Assembly (NCBI RefSeq): GCF_000444875.1
Contig: NC_021985.1
Span: 5,972,170 to 6,036,169, forward strand
From: Streptomyces collinus Tu 365
Lineage (GTDB): Bacteria; Actinomycetota; Actinomycetes; Streptomycetales; Streptomycetaceae
Length of the DNA: 64,000 nt
Direction of reading: 5' to 3'
Positions 54,595 through 62,983 of this stretch are shown piece after piece. The notes under the pieces are model-generated. The model was not told where the DNA came from, made no database searches, and worked only from the letters and a program-made list of their open reading frames with translations. The position numbers were made by a program, and so were the translations under genes. Positions within the stretch are counted from its first letter, which is position 1. Every line of letters begins with the position of its first letter.

Positions 54595-55701
54595 GTGGAC
54601 GTCCAGAAGAAGCTCGACGAGATCGTCTCCACGGTCTCCGGCGCCCGGTCCATGCCGATGTCGGCCTCGTGCGTGGTCAACCGCGCCGAGCTGCTCGCGT
54701 TGCTCGAAGAGGTGCGCCAGGCGCTGCCGGGTTCCCTCGCGCAGGCGCAGGAGCTGATCGGCGACCGTGAGCAGATGGTCGAGCAGGCCCGCATGGAGGC
54801 CGGCCGGATCATCGAGAGCGCGCACGCGGAGCGCGGCTCCCTGGTCTCCGACACCGAGATCGCGCGCCGCTCCCAGGCCGAGGCCGACCGGATCCTCGAC
54901 GAGGCCCGCCGGGAGGCCGAGGAGGTCCGCGCCGACGCCGACGACTACGTCGACTCCAAGCTCGCCAACTTCGAGGTCGTGCTCACCAAGACCCTCGGCT
55001 CGGTCGGCCGCGGCCGCGAGAAGCTGCTCGGCACCGGCCCCGGTCTCGACGAGAACGGCTACGAGGACGAGGACGCCCCCGAGCGCAGCCAGGACCCGGA
55101 GACCCTGCGCCACAACGCCGACGCGTACGTCGACGCCAAGCTGGGCGCGTTCGAGGCGGTCCTCGCCAAGACCCTGGAGGCGGTGGGCCGCGGCCGGCAG
55201 AAGCTGCACGGCCGGATCGCCACCGACGACCTGGGCGCCCTCGCCGACGACACCACGACCTTCCAGCACTCCAGCGACGCCGACTACCTCGCCGACCTCG
55301 CGGCCCTCGCGGACACCCCGGCCGAGCGCCCGGCACCGGCCCAGCAGCCGAGCCGGCCGGAACCGCCGGCCCAGCCGTCCTACGAGCCGCAGCCCGCCTA
55401 CGGCTACCAGCAGCAGCCCGACCCGTACGGGGGCTTCCCGCAGCAGCCGGACTACGTCCAGCAGGACCCGTACGGCTACCAGCAGGCCGACCCCTACGCG
55501 GCCGCCGGCTACGCGCAGGCCGCCGACGGCTCCTTCCAGGGGTACGACCCGCAGCAGGCGGCCTACGACCCGCAGCAGGCGCAGCAGCAGCCGGCGCACC
55601 AGTCCACGCAGGGTTACGCCCTCGACGAGACCAGTCTGTTCGACACCGGCATGATCAGCGCGGAGCAGCTGCGCGCGTACGAACAGGGCCGGGGACTGTA
55701 G
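54595..55701 (+). CDS. coiled-coil, DivIVA/ATP-synthase-b-like cell-division-associated protein
   Basis: A 368-residue protein, GTG start at 54595. The N-terminal half is long amphipathic coiled coil (LAQAQELIGDREQMVEQARMEAGRIIESA, SQAEADRILDEARREAEEVRADA). A segment DYVDSKLANFEVVLTKTL with SVGRGREKL recurs about 60 residues later as AYVDAKLGAFEAVLAKTL with AVGRGRQKL. The last 130 residues are disordered and rich in Gln, Tyr and Pro (GYQQQPDPYGG). It is commonly annotated as cell division initiation protein, but no direct function is established to my knowledge. It lies between coaD and DUF177-rpmF. Confidence 0.8.
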   Translation: MDVQKKLDEIVSTVSGARSMPMSASCVVNRAELLALLEEVRQALPGSLAQAQELIGDREQMVEQARMEAGRIIESAHAERGSLVSDTEIARRSQAEADRILDEARREAEEVRADADDYVDSKLANFEVVLTKTLGSVGRGREKLLGTGPGLDENGYEDEDAPERSQDPETLRHNADAYVDAKLGAFEAVLAKTLEAVGRGRQKLHGRIATDDLGALADDTTTFQHSSDADYLADLAALADTPAERPAPAQQPSRPEPPAQPSYEPQPAYGYQQQPDPYGGFPQQPDYVQQDPYGYQQADPYAAAGYAQAADGSFQGYDPQQAAYDPQQAQQQPAHQSTQGYALDETSLFDTGMISAEQLRAYEQGRGL

Positions 55702-55854
55702 CCGCGACGGCGGCCGGTCGGCGGGACGACCACCGGATTGGGCCCTGAGCGAAAGGTCCAGTATCCTGGCTGTTCGGTCGCGCCTACGTCCGCGATCACC
55801 GCTGCCCCGACATCGCGGGCGGCGGCCCTCCGAGCTCGAAGATCGAAAGCAGGA

Positions 55855-56505
55855 ATGGCTTCCAACGCCCGCCTCGACCACCGCAACCCCCTCGTGTTCG
55901 ACACACACGAGCTGGGTCGGCGTCCTGGCGCGCTGCAGCGCCTGAACCGCACGATCGACGCTCCCGCCGATCTCGGCATCCAGGGGGTCATCGGAGTGCC
56001 GGAAGGCGCGCCGGTGGAGCTCGAACTCCGGCTCGAGTCGGTCATGGAAGGGGTGCTCGTCACAGGCACCGCCCGTGCACAGGCCGAGGGGGAGTGCGTA
56101 AGGTGTCTGGAGCCGGTCGGGCTGGAGCTCGAAGCGGACTTCCAGGAACTGTTCTCGTACCCTGACGCCGACGACCGGGGCCGCGTGATCGCGGAACCGG
56201 GCGACGACGCCGAGGACGACGAGGACAGGTTCTATCTCGAGGACGGCTTGTTCGACCTCGAACCTCTGCTGCGCGATGCGGTGGTGCTCGCACTGCCGAT
56301 GCAGCCGGTGTGCCAGGAAGACTGCCAGGGCCTGTGCTCCGAGTGCGGAGCGCGGCTCGCGGACGACCCGGACCACCATCACGACGCCGTCGACATCCGT
56401 TGGGCGGCTTTGCAGGGACTCGCCGGTTCACTCGAAGACGGCGAGAAGGACGAGATGAGCGGCGCTGACGCGGAAGCGGGCGTCGACGAGAAGCAGGAGA
56501 AGTAG
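55855..56505 (+). CDS. DUF177 (YceD) family protein
   Basis: A 216-residue protein, ATG at 55855 after AGGA. It has the DUF177 layout: LVFDTHELGRRPGALQRL, then ECVRCLEP and later CQEDCQGLCSECGARL, giving Cys pairs that could bind zinc. YceD proteins accompany rpmF in most bacteria and influence 23S rRNA or L32 assembly. It is two bases upstream of rpmF. The C-terminal 30 residues are acidic. Confidence 0.9.
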   Translation: MASNARLDHRNPLVFDTHELGRRPGALQRLNRTIDAPADLGIQGVIGVPEGAPVELELRLESVMEGVLVTGTARAQAEGECVRCLEPVGLELEADFQELFSYPDADDRGRVIAEPGDDAEDDEDRFYLEDGLFDLEPLLRDAVVLALPMQPVCQEDCQGLCSECGARLADDPDHHHDAVDIRWAALQGLAGSLEDGEKDEMSGADAEAGVDEKQEK

Positions 56506-56507
56506 CC

Positions 56508-56681
56508 GTGGCTGTTCCGAAGCGGAAGATGTCGCGCAGCAACACGCGCCACCGCCGGTCGCAGTGGAAGGCTGCGGTCCCCACCCTGGTTGCGTGCGAG
56601 CGCTGCCACGAGCCCAAGCAGCAGCACATCGCGTGCCCGTCTTGCGGCACCTACAACAAGCGCCAGGTCCTCGAAGTCTGA
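56508..56681 (+). CDS. rpmF: 50S ribosomal protein L32
   Basis: A 57-residue L32, GTG start at 56508, two bases after the DUF177 stop. MAVPKRKMSRSNTRHRRSQW; zinc-finger-type Cys pairs CERC and CPSC mark the C+ form. It is too short for routine gene-length cut-offs but unambiguous. Confidence 0.97.
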   Translation: MAVPKRKMSRSNTRHRRSQWKAAVPTLVACERCHEPKQQHIACPSCGTYNKRQVLEV

Positions 56682-56701
56682 GCGGGCTGGTGAGAGGCAC
56701 T

Positions 56702-57514
56702 GTGTCCAGTCCCAAGAAGGCGGAAGACGCCCCGGCGGACGCACCCGCCAAGAAGAAATTGGACAATCAGGCCTCGTCCCACACGCTTCTGGAAGGGCGG
56801 CTCGGCTACCACGTCGAGTCCGCCCTTCTGGTGCGTGCGCTGACCCACCGTTCCTACGCGTACGAGAACGGCGGTCTGCCGACGAACGAGCGGCTGGAGT
56901 TCCTCGGTGACTCCGTCCTCGGGCTCGTCGTCACGGACACGCTGTACCGCACCCACCCCGATCTCCCCGAGGGCCAGCTGGCCAAGCTCAGGGCCGCGGT
57001 GGTCAACTCGCGTGCGCTGGCGGAAGTGGGTCGCGGTCTCGACCTGGGCGCCTTCATCCGGCTCGGCCGGGGTGAAGAGGGCACGGGCGGCCGGGACAAG
57101 GCGTCCATCCTTGCCGACACCCTCGAAGCGGTGATCGGCGCGGTCTATCTCGACCAGGGCCTCGACGCGGCCTCCGAACTGGTGCACCGCCTGTTCGACC
57201 CGCTGATCGAGAAGTCCTCGAACCTCGGAGCCGGCCTGGACTGGAAGACCAGTCTCCAGGAGCTGACCGCGATCGAGGGGCTCGGCGTGCCCGAGTACCT
57301 GGTCACGGAGACCGGCCCCGACCACGAGAAGATCTTCACTGCTGCCGCCCGCGTCGGAGGCGTCTCGTACGGCACCGGCACCGGCCGCAGCAAGAAAGAG
57401 GCGGAGCAGCAGGCCGCCGAGTCCGCGTGGCGGTCCATCCGGGCCGCGGCGGACGAGCGGGCCAAGGCGGCCAAGGAGGCCGCCGAGGACGACACGTCGT
57501 CCGCGCCCGCCTGA
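56702..57514 (+). CDS. rnc: ribonuclease III
   Basis: A 270-residue double-strand-specific RNase. The GTG at 56702 has GAGAGG just before it; a GTG at 56690 would add four residues. The catalytic signature is NERLEFLGDSVLGL; DTLEAVIGAVYLDQG gives the second acidic cluster. A dsRNA-binding domain (about 190-255, DWKTSLQELT, GTGRSKKEAEQQAA) follows. In S. coelicolor this gene is absB, a global regulator of antibiotic synthesis by mRNA turnover. It is in the DUF177-rpmF-rnc run, ended by a terminator. Confidence 0.96.
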   Translation: MSSPKKAEDAPADAPAKKKLDNQASSHTLLEGRLGYHVESALLVRALTHRSYAYENGGLPTNERLEFLGDSVLGLVVTDTLYRTHPDLPEGQLAKLRAAVVNSRALAEVGRGLDLGAFIRLGRGEEGTGGRDKASILADTLEAVIGAVYLDQGLDAASELVHRLFDPLIEKSSNLGAGLDWKTSLQELTAIEGLGVPEYLVTETGPDHEKIFTAAARVGGVSYGTGTGRSKKEAEQQAAESAWRSIRAAADERAKAAKEAAEDDTSSAPA

Positions 57515-57526
57515 TCCGAGCACCAC

Positions 57527-57568
57527 CCGAGCGCCCGCCCGGAGTCTCCACTCCGGGCGGGCGCTCGG
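57527..57568 (+). terminator. terminator between rnc and mutM
   Basis: A perfect 18-bp stem (arms 57527-57544 and 57551-57568) with a 6-base loop. It precedes the mutM start by 31 bp, so mutM needs its own promoter or readthrough. Confidence 0.85.
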
Positions 57569-57599
57569 TTCGTCCCACCGGTCCGTACGGGGGTTGTCG

Positions 57600-58460
57600 A
57601 TGCCTGAGTTGCCCGAGGTCGAGGTCGTCCGGCGCGGCCTGGAGCGGTGGGTCGCCCACCGCACGGTCGCGGACGTCGAGGTGCTGCACCCGCGCGCGGT
57701 GCGCCGGCACGTCGCCGGCGCCGACGACTTCGCGCACCGTCTCAAGGGTCACCACATCGGCACGCCCAGCCGGCGCGGCAAGTACCTGTGGCTGCCGCTG
57801 GAGGAGACCAACCAGTCCGTCCTGGCCCACCTGGGCATGAGCGGCCAGCTGCTGGTGCAGCAGCACCAGGCGCCGGACGAGAAGCACCTGCGCATCCGGG
57901 TCCGGTTCGCCGACGGCCTCGGCACCGAGCTGCGCTTCGTGGACCAGCGCACCTTCGGCGGCCTGTCGCTGCACGACAACACCCCCGACGGCCTGCCCGA
58001 CGTCATCGCGCACATCGCCCGCGACCCCCTGGACCCGCTGTTCGACGACGAGGCGTTCGCCGTCGCGCTGCGCCGCAAGCGGACCACCGTCAAGCGGGCC
58101 CTGCTCGACCAGTCGCTGATCAGCGGGGTCGGCAACATCTACGCGGACGAGGCGCTGTGGCGCGCGCGCATCCACTACGAACGCCCGACGGCGAACCTCA
58201 CCCGCCCGGTCACGGCCGAACTGCTCGGACACGTCCGGGACGTGATGAACGCGGCGCTGGCCGTCGGCGGCACCAGCTTCGACAGCCTGTACGTCAACGT
58301 CAACGGGGAGTCGGGCTACTTCGACCGGTCCCTGGACGCGTACGGGCGTGAGGGACTGCCGTGCAGGCGGTGCGGTACGCCGATGCGGCGCCGGCCGTGG
58401 ATGAACCGGTCCAGCTACTTCTGCCCGAAGTGTCAGAGGCCGCCGCGCGTCCCGTCGTAA
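57600..58460 (+). CDS. mutM: formamidopyrimidine-DNA glycosylase
   Basis: A 286-residue bifunctional glycosylase. The ATG at 57600 is required because catalytic Pro2/Glu3 (MPELPEVE) must be N-terminal; the TTG just upstream is rejected. RRGKYLWL holds the conserved Lys, VGNIYADEALW the helix-two-turn-helix, and CRRCGTPMRR...YFCPKCQRP the zinc finger. It removes 8-oxoguanine. The 3' end overlaps the convergent HxlR gene by 28 bp. Confidence 0.96.
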   Translation: MPELPEVEVVRRGLERWVAHRTVADVEVLHPRAVRRHVAGADDFAHRLKGHHIGTPSRRGKYLWLPLEETNQSVLAHLGMSGQLLVQQHQAPDEKHLRIRVRFADGLGTELRFVDQRTFGGLSLHDNTPDGLPDVIAHIARDPLDPLFDDEAFAVALRRKRTTVKRALLDQSLISGVGNIYADEALWRARIHYERPTANLTRPVTAELLGHVRDVMNAALAVGGTSFDSLYVNVNGESGYFDRSLDAYGREGLPCRRCGTPMRRRPWMNRSSYFCPKCQRPPRVPS

Positions 58461-58837
58461 CGCACGCGGGCCGCGAGCACGTCGTCCATCGAGCCCTCCA
58501 CGCAGTGGATGAGGGCGAGCAGCCGCTCGGCGACCCGGCGGCCCAGGGGGGTCAGTTCGTAGTCGACGCGGGGCGGGTTGGTGGGCTGCGCCTCGCGGTG
58601 CACCAGGCCGTCGCGCTCCAGCGCGTGCAGGGTCTGCGACAGCATCTTCTCGCTCACACCGTCCACCCGGCGGCGCAGCTCGTTGAAGCGCAGCGAGCCC
58701 TCGTACAGCGCGCCGAGCGTCAGTCCGCCCCAGCGGCCCGTGACGTGCTCCAGTGTGCCGCGCGACGGGCAGGCCTTGGCGAACACGTTGTACGCGAGGT
58801 CGTCCTGCCCCTGCTGCTCCTCGGTGATGCCGCTCAT
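58433..58837 (-). CDS. HxlR-family transcriptional regulator
   Basis: A 134-residue winged-helix protein: CPSRGTLEHVTGRWGGLTLGAL, FNELRRRVDGVSEKMLSQTLHALERDGLV, VDYELTPLGRRV. It has Cys23 ahead of the wing, near the position of the redox Cys of YodB/HypR-type members. It is divergent from a flavoprotein gene with 145 bp between, and a perfect inverted repeat GCACTAACT/AGTTAGTGC lies there. A quinone- or oxidation-sensing repressor is likely by inference. It ends inside the mutM 3' end. Confidence 0.9.
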   Translation of the reverse strand: MSGITEEQQGQDDLAYNVFAKACPSRGTLEHVTGRWGGLTLGALYEGSLRFNELRRRVDGVSEKMLSQTLHALERDGLVHREAQPTNPPRVDYELTPLGRRVAERLLALIHCVEGSMDDVLAARVRYDGTRGGL

Positions 58838-58876
58838 AGCACGAGCGTACGCCAGTGCAGCGCTGACCGACAGGTT

Positions 58877-58897
58877 GCACTAACTAGAAGTTAGTGC
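58877..58897. promoter_or_regulatory. perfect inverted repeat, probable HxlR operator
   Basis: GCACTAACT (58877-58885) and AGTTAGTGC (58889-58897) are perfect 9-bp arms with spacer AGA, 40 bp from the HxlR start and 86 bp from the flavoprotein start. It lies in the most AT-rich part of the gap. Confidence 0.7.
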
Positions 58898-58982
58898 TTT
58901 CCTTTCGTCAGTGGCGTTGAGCTGCCCACCCGGGCCGCCTCTGTGCCACGTTCCGACTTCCGTGTGTTCGAGGAGCCCCATC

Positions 58983-59567
58983 GTGACCACCCCCGTCGTC
59001 TCCATCGCCTACCACTCCGGCTACGGCCACACCGCCGTGCTCGCCGAGGCCGTGCGCACGGGCGCCGCCGACGCCGGCGCCGAGGTGCACCTGATCAACG
59101 TCGACGAGATCACCGACGAGCAGTGGGAGACGCTCGACCGCTCCGACGCGATCGTCTTCGGCTCGCCCACCTACATGGGCACCGCCTCCGGCGCCTTCCA
59201 CGTCTTCGCCGAGGCCTCCTCCAAGCGCTGGTTCGGCCAGGACTGGAAGGACAAGCTGGCCGCCGGCTTCACCAACTCCGGCTCCAAGAGCGGCGACAAG
59301 CTGCACACCCTGCAGTTCTTCCAGATCCTCGCCGGCCAGCACGGCATGCACTGGATCAACCTCGGCCTGCACCCCGGCTGGAACAGCAGCGAGGCCTCCG
59401 AGCACGACCTCAACCGCCTCGGCGTCTTCGCCGGCGCCGCCGCCCAGACCAACGTCGACGAGGGCCCGGACGCCGTCCACAAGGCGGACATCGCCACCGC
59501 CGAACACCTCGGCCGCCGGGTGACCGAAACGGCCCGCACCTTCGCCCTGGGCCGCGCCGCGGCGTAG
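58983..59567 (+). CDS. WrbA-like NAD(P)H:quinone oxidoreductase / flavodoxin-fold protein
   Basis: A 194-residue flavodoxin-fold protein, GTG at 58983 after GAGGAG. SIAYHSGYGHTAVLAE is the FMN phosphate loop, FGSPTYMGTASGAF the isoalloxazine loop, and AGFTNSGSKSGDKLHTLQFF follows in order. WrbA-type enzymes reduce quinones by two electrons. The divergent HxlR gene and palindrome suggest induction by quinones or oxidants. Confidence 0.88.
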   Translation: MTTPVVSIAYHSGYGHTAVLAEAVRTGAADAGAEVHLINVDEITDEQWETLDRSDAIVFGSPTYMGTASGAFHVFAEASSKRWFGQDWKDKLAAGFTNSGSKSGDKLHTLQFFQILAGQHGMHWINLGLHPGWNSSEASEHDLNRLGVFAGAAAQTNVDEGPDAVHKADIATAEHLGRRVTETARTFALGRAAA

Positions 59568-59670
59568 GGCGCGGGCAGGGGCGGGAGCAGTGCCGCGGGC
59601 GGGCGCGGGCGTGGTGGCGGCGGCGGTGGCGAGCGCACAGGCGCGGCCGGCGGGGATTCCCGCCCCGCCC

Positions 59671-60792
59671 TCAGGCGTCGGCGATCCGCAGTTCGCACCC
59701 CGCGACGCCGTCCGCGGCGAAGAGCAGGAGCCGTTCCCCCTCCTCCTCCAGCTCGACGCGCCGGTGCCCGCTCACCGGATGGAAGAGCTGGACGTCGAGG
59801 GTCGTCGCCCCGCCCGCGCCGTCGATCCGCCACATCCCGGCGACGAACCCGTCGACCAGGATCGTCCCGGGAATCAGGCCGTTCCTCGTCGCGATGGCCC
59901 TGCGGTGCTGGTCGCCGATGATCCGGGTGCGGTCCGCGTGGGAGAGGATCGCGTTGTCGTAGGGGGCCAGGTAGCGCACCGGCGCGGGTGTGCCGGCGTC
60001 CGGGCGCGGTGCGCCGGGCAGGTCCCACAGCTCCCGGCCCTCCTCGTCACGGAAGGAGACCAGCCGCGGGCGCAGGCGCTCGATCACCGCCCGCAGCCGG
60101 GTGAGCCCCGACCACGCCTGCACGTCCCTGACGGTGGCGGGGCCGAACGCGGCCAGGTAGCGCAGGACCAGGGAGTCCAGGTCGGGCTCGGCATCCAGCG
60201 GGGCGCCGAGCCAGTCCTCCGCGGTGGCGTACGTCGTCCGCCCGCTTCGGCCCCAGACGCCGCGGGGAGGTGTCTGGACGACCGGCAGCAGATTGCGCAC
60301 GACGTTGCCGAGCGCCGCGGCGGAGCGGTCGGGCCAGGTCTCCCGCAGTGCGGCGCTCAGGTCGCCGACGGTCAGCGGGGACCGTTCCAGGAGCGCCCGC
60401 CCGGCCGCCGCGACCTCGGCCGGATCCAGTCCGTCGAGTTCCTTGCCGAAGGTGGTGGCCAGACTCCGTTCCATGAACGGCTGGAGACAGGGCCGGAGCC
60501 GGCGGCAGTCGGCGGCGGTGACCAGATGGACGGTGCCCCGCATCAGCGCGATCCGCACGGCCCGCCGCTCGGTGAGCAGTCCGGCCAGCTCGGCGGGACG
60601 GAAACCGGCCAGCCGGGTCCACAGGCCGAAGTACGGCGGCACGGGCGCCTGAGCCTGCAGCCCCACGAGCCGCTCCAGCGCCTCCTCCGCCGGCATCGCC
60701 CACCGCGCCAGCAACAACTGACGCGCGAGAAAGGCACGGTTCAGAGCCCACCGATCGAGCACCCCGGCGGACCGGGGCGGGGTGACTGCCAT
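59671..60792 (-). CDS. AlkZ-like winged-helix DNA glycosylase family protein
   Basis: A 373-residue HTH_42 (DUF1006) protein. The ATG at 60792 has AGAGG just before it. The family core LERLVGLQAQAPVPPYFGLWTRL contains the Q-x-Q catalytic pair (Gln46, Gln48) of AlkZ-type glycosylases. RGTVHLVTAADC, TYATAEDWLG, RYLAAFGPATVRDVQAWSGL and RYLAPYDNAILSHADR follow. AlkZ enzymes unhook bulky or crosslinked bases, sometimes as self-resistance to DNA-alkylating antibiotics. No biosynthetic cluster is next to it, so a housekeeping repair role is as likely. Confidence 0.85.
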   Translation of the reverse strand: MAVTPPRSAGVLDRWALNRAFLARQLLLARWAMPAEEALERLVGLQAQAPVPPYFGLWTRLAGFRPAELAGLLTERRAVRIALMRGTVHLVTAADCRRLRPCLQPFMERSLATTFGKELDGLDPAEVAAAGRALLERSPLTVGDLSAALRETWPDRSAAALGNVVRNLLPVVQTPPRGVWGRSGRTTYATAEDWLGAPLDAEPDLDSLVLRYLAAFGPATVRDVQAWSGLTRLRAVIERLRPRLVSFRDEEGRELWDLPGAPRPDAGTPAPVRYLAPYDNAILSHADRTRIIGDQHRRAIATRNGLIPGTILVDGFVAGMWRIDGAGGATTLDVQLFHPVSGHRRVELEEEGERLLLFAADGVAGCELRIADA

Positions 60793-60848
60793 CCGACCTC
60801 TCACGAATCGGAGCCGAAGCCCTGCCGGGCGGAACGAGCTCTACTGCC

Positions 60849-61421
60849 ATGGGCGCGACGGTCACCGAGGTGATGCACGCTGGTCACGTGGCACCGACGG
60901 TTGGCGTCGATCGCCTGCGGTCGGTGTGGTCGTGGTCATCTCTGCTGTACAACACGGATCAACAGGCTGGCATACCCGTGGACAAGCAGGAGAGGTTTTT
61001 ACTCCCCAGGGACTACAAGCAGTTGTGCCAGGCTTTCGGTGCCGGGGAGTTCTCGCAGGTGGTGTCGGTGCTGTGCGCCGACGAGACCCGCGTGGCAGAT
61101 CTGTTGAGGACGTGGCGCCTACTGCTGTCGAATGACGACAGTTCGGACGGCCCGTTCGCGCCCTACCGGATCCATGCGCCCGGGAAGACGGGGGGCCTGA
61201 TTCCCTGGGGTATGTCGCGTGCGGCCGATGCGTTCTACTGGCAGGTCACGGACGGCCCGATCGACGCATGGCCGGTCCTCGCCAAGACGGAGGACTCCGA
61301 GAACTGGCACCGTTACGAGATGACCGCCACGGAGTTCCTGTACCGCATCCTCGCCGATCCCGGATTCCGGCCCTACACCGTGGCCCAGTCGGCGCCGGGG
61401 CTGTCCTTCGAGCCCGCCTGA
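60849..61421 (+). CDS. SUKH (SMI1/KNR4)-like protein
   Basis: A 190-residue protein with an uncertain start (ATG 60849; GTG 60888 would give the family-like opening VAPTVGVDRLRSVWSW). FLLPRDYKQLCQAFGAGEFSQVV is the SUKH hallmark (LP-x-DY then fGxG), followed by PYRIHAPGKTGGLIPWGMS, FYWQVTD and WPVLAKTEDS segments and a C-terminal MTATEFLYRIL helix. SUKH proteins often neutralise secreted or contact toxins, but no toxin is adjacent. The region has lower GC3 than its neighbours, which fits recent acquisition. Confidence 0.65.
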   Translation: MGATVTEVMHAGHVAPTVGVDRLRSVWSWSSLLYNTDQQAGIPVDKQERFLLPRDYKQLCQAFGAGEFSQVVSVLCADETRVADLLRTWRLLLSNDDSSDGPFAPYRIHAPGKTGGLIPWGMSRAADAFYWQVTDGPIDAWPVLAKTEDSENWHRYEMTATEFLYRILADPGFRPYTVAQSAPGLSFEPA

Positions 61422-61506
61422 ACAGCCGGTGAGTGGAAAGGATGGCTACCGATGACGGCCCTGAGACGGCTCAGGACACCTTCTAGGGCGCTGACCTGCG
61501 GTTATC

Positions 61507-62805
61507 TCAATAGCCGAAGTCCTGCGTCCACCAAGGGCCGCCGGAGCCGAAGTGGACGCCGACCCCCAGGGTCTTGTAGTCGCAGTTCAGTATGTTGGCA
61601 CGGTGGCCGGGGCTGTTCATCCACGCGGCCATCACGGCCGCCGCGTCCGCCTGGCCGCGGGCTATGTTCTCGCCGCCGAGGTCGGTGACGCCGGCCTTCG
61701 CCGCCCGGTCCCACGGGGAGGCCCCGTCGGGGTCGGTGTGGTCGAAGAAGCCCCGCGCGGCCATGTCACCGCTGAACGTCTCGGCCAGCTTGGACAGCGA
61801 GGAGTTCGCCGCCAGTGCGCTGCACCCGACCTTGGCCCGCTCCTCGTTGACGAGCTTCAGCACCTCCGCCTCGACCGCGTTCTCGCGCGAGACCGTCACC
61901 GGCGGCGTGCTCGCCGTGGGCGCCTTGCCCGCCGTACGGGAGGGTGCGGGCGCGGCCGCCGTACCGGCCGGAGCCGGCTTCGTCGAGGCCGGCCTCGACG
62001 GCACCCGGGTGGGCGTCTTCGTCGGCGCCTTCGTGGCCGTCTTCGACGGGGAGGGGGACGCCGAGGCGGACCTGGAGGCGGAGGCCGACGGCTTCGGCGC
62101 CGCGGGCGGCGAGGCCGGGTGGCGGGTGGCGCCGCTCGTGGCCGAGCCGCCGGACGGCCCGGTCGCGGTGCCCGAGGTGCCGCCCTGCTCGGCGGCCGTG
62201 TTGCCGGGGGAGGCCCCGGCCTGTACCCGGTCGCCGCCCGTGGTGTGCGTGGCGCCGCCGAGCTGGTAGTTCTGCAGGCCGGGCACCATGCCGGTGGCCA
62301 CCGCCGCCGTACCGGCGAGCGCCACGGCGGCGGATATCCCGAGCAGGCTGCTGCGTACCGGCCTCCCGGCCTTCTTGCGGCGCCCGTGAACGTCGGAGGG
62401 GTCGCGGTCCGACGCGAAGTCGTTCCAGTCCGAGGGGTCGCCGTACTGAGCGAAGCCGAAAGCCGGGGAGTCGTCCGTCCCGAAGTCGTCCGGCGCGGAG
62501 TCGTCCGCCCTGAAGGCGCTCGCCCCGAAGTGGTCGCCGGCGGAGCGGCCGTCGTCCAGGGGGAAGCCGTTCCCGGCGGGGGACGGCGACGGCTCGTCGC
62601 CGGTCGCGTAGAGGTACGCCGTGCTCGCGGCGTTGGTCTCGGCGTACGCCTCCGGGTTCAGGTAGGGCGCGATGCCCCTGGGCCGCTCACCGGCGGACGA
62701 GTCCAGTGGGTGCTCGCCGCCCGTCGCCGAGTCGTACGTGTGCGTGACCCCGTTGGCGCGGCCCTTGGCGGCGCGGCCGGCGGCGGAGCGTCGGTGGCGT
62801 CCCAT
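61507..62805 (-). CDS. membrane-anchored CAP-domain protein
   Basis: A 432-residue protein, ATG at 62805. About 140 hydrophilic, acidic residues precede a single transmembrane helix (SLLGISAAVALAGTAAVATGMV, about 152-173), after an RRKKAGRPVR positive patch, so the N-terminus is cytoplasmic. A Ser/Ala/Pro/Thr-rich linker leads to an extracellular CAP/SCP domain (about 315-432) with VLKLVNEERAKVGCSAL, HTDPDGASPWDRA, GENIARG, MNSPGHRANIL, WTQDFGY. Bacterial CAP domains have unsettled functions. It lies between the SUKH-like gene and divergent acyP. Confidence 0.88.
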   Translation of the reverse strand: MGRHRRSAAGRAAKGRANGVTHTYDSATGGEHPLDSSAGERPRGIAPYLNPEAYAETNAASTAYLYATGDEPSPSPAGNGFPLDDGRSAGDHFGASAFRADDSAPDDFGTDDSPAFGFAQYGDPSDWNDFASDRDPSDVHGRRKKAGRPVRSSLLGISAAVALAGTAAVATGMVPGLQNYQLGGATHTTGGDRVQAGASPGNTAAEQGGTSGTATGPSGGSATSGATRHPASPPAAPKPSASASRSASASPSPSKTATKAPTKTPTRVPSRPASTKPAPAGTAAAPAPSRTAGKAPTASTPPVTVSRENAVEAEVLKLVNEERAKVGCSALAANSSLSKLAETFSGDMAARGFFDHTDPDGASPWDRAAKAGVTDLGGENIARGQADAAAVMAAWMNSPGHRANILNCDYKTLGVGVHFGSGGPWWTQDFGY

Positions 62806-62983
62806 GCCCTTGCCCTCTTCCTCGTCCGCGGTCGACCCGTCCCCTGGTGGCGGTGACTCCCTCTGGCCAACCGAACTCACTCGATCGAGCGAGTTTCATA
62901 TGAGATTCATTGGTTTTGGACGGTACCGCATCGCTCCCGGGCGGGATGTGTCCCAGACGACACCGGCCGGTTAGGTTGCACCC

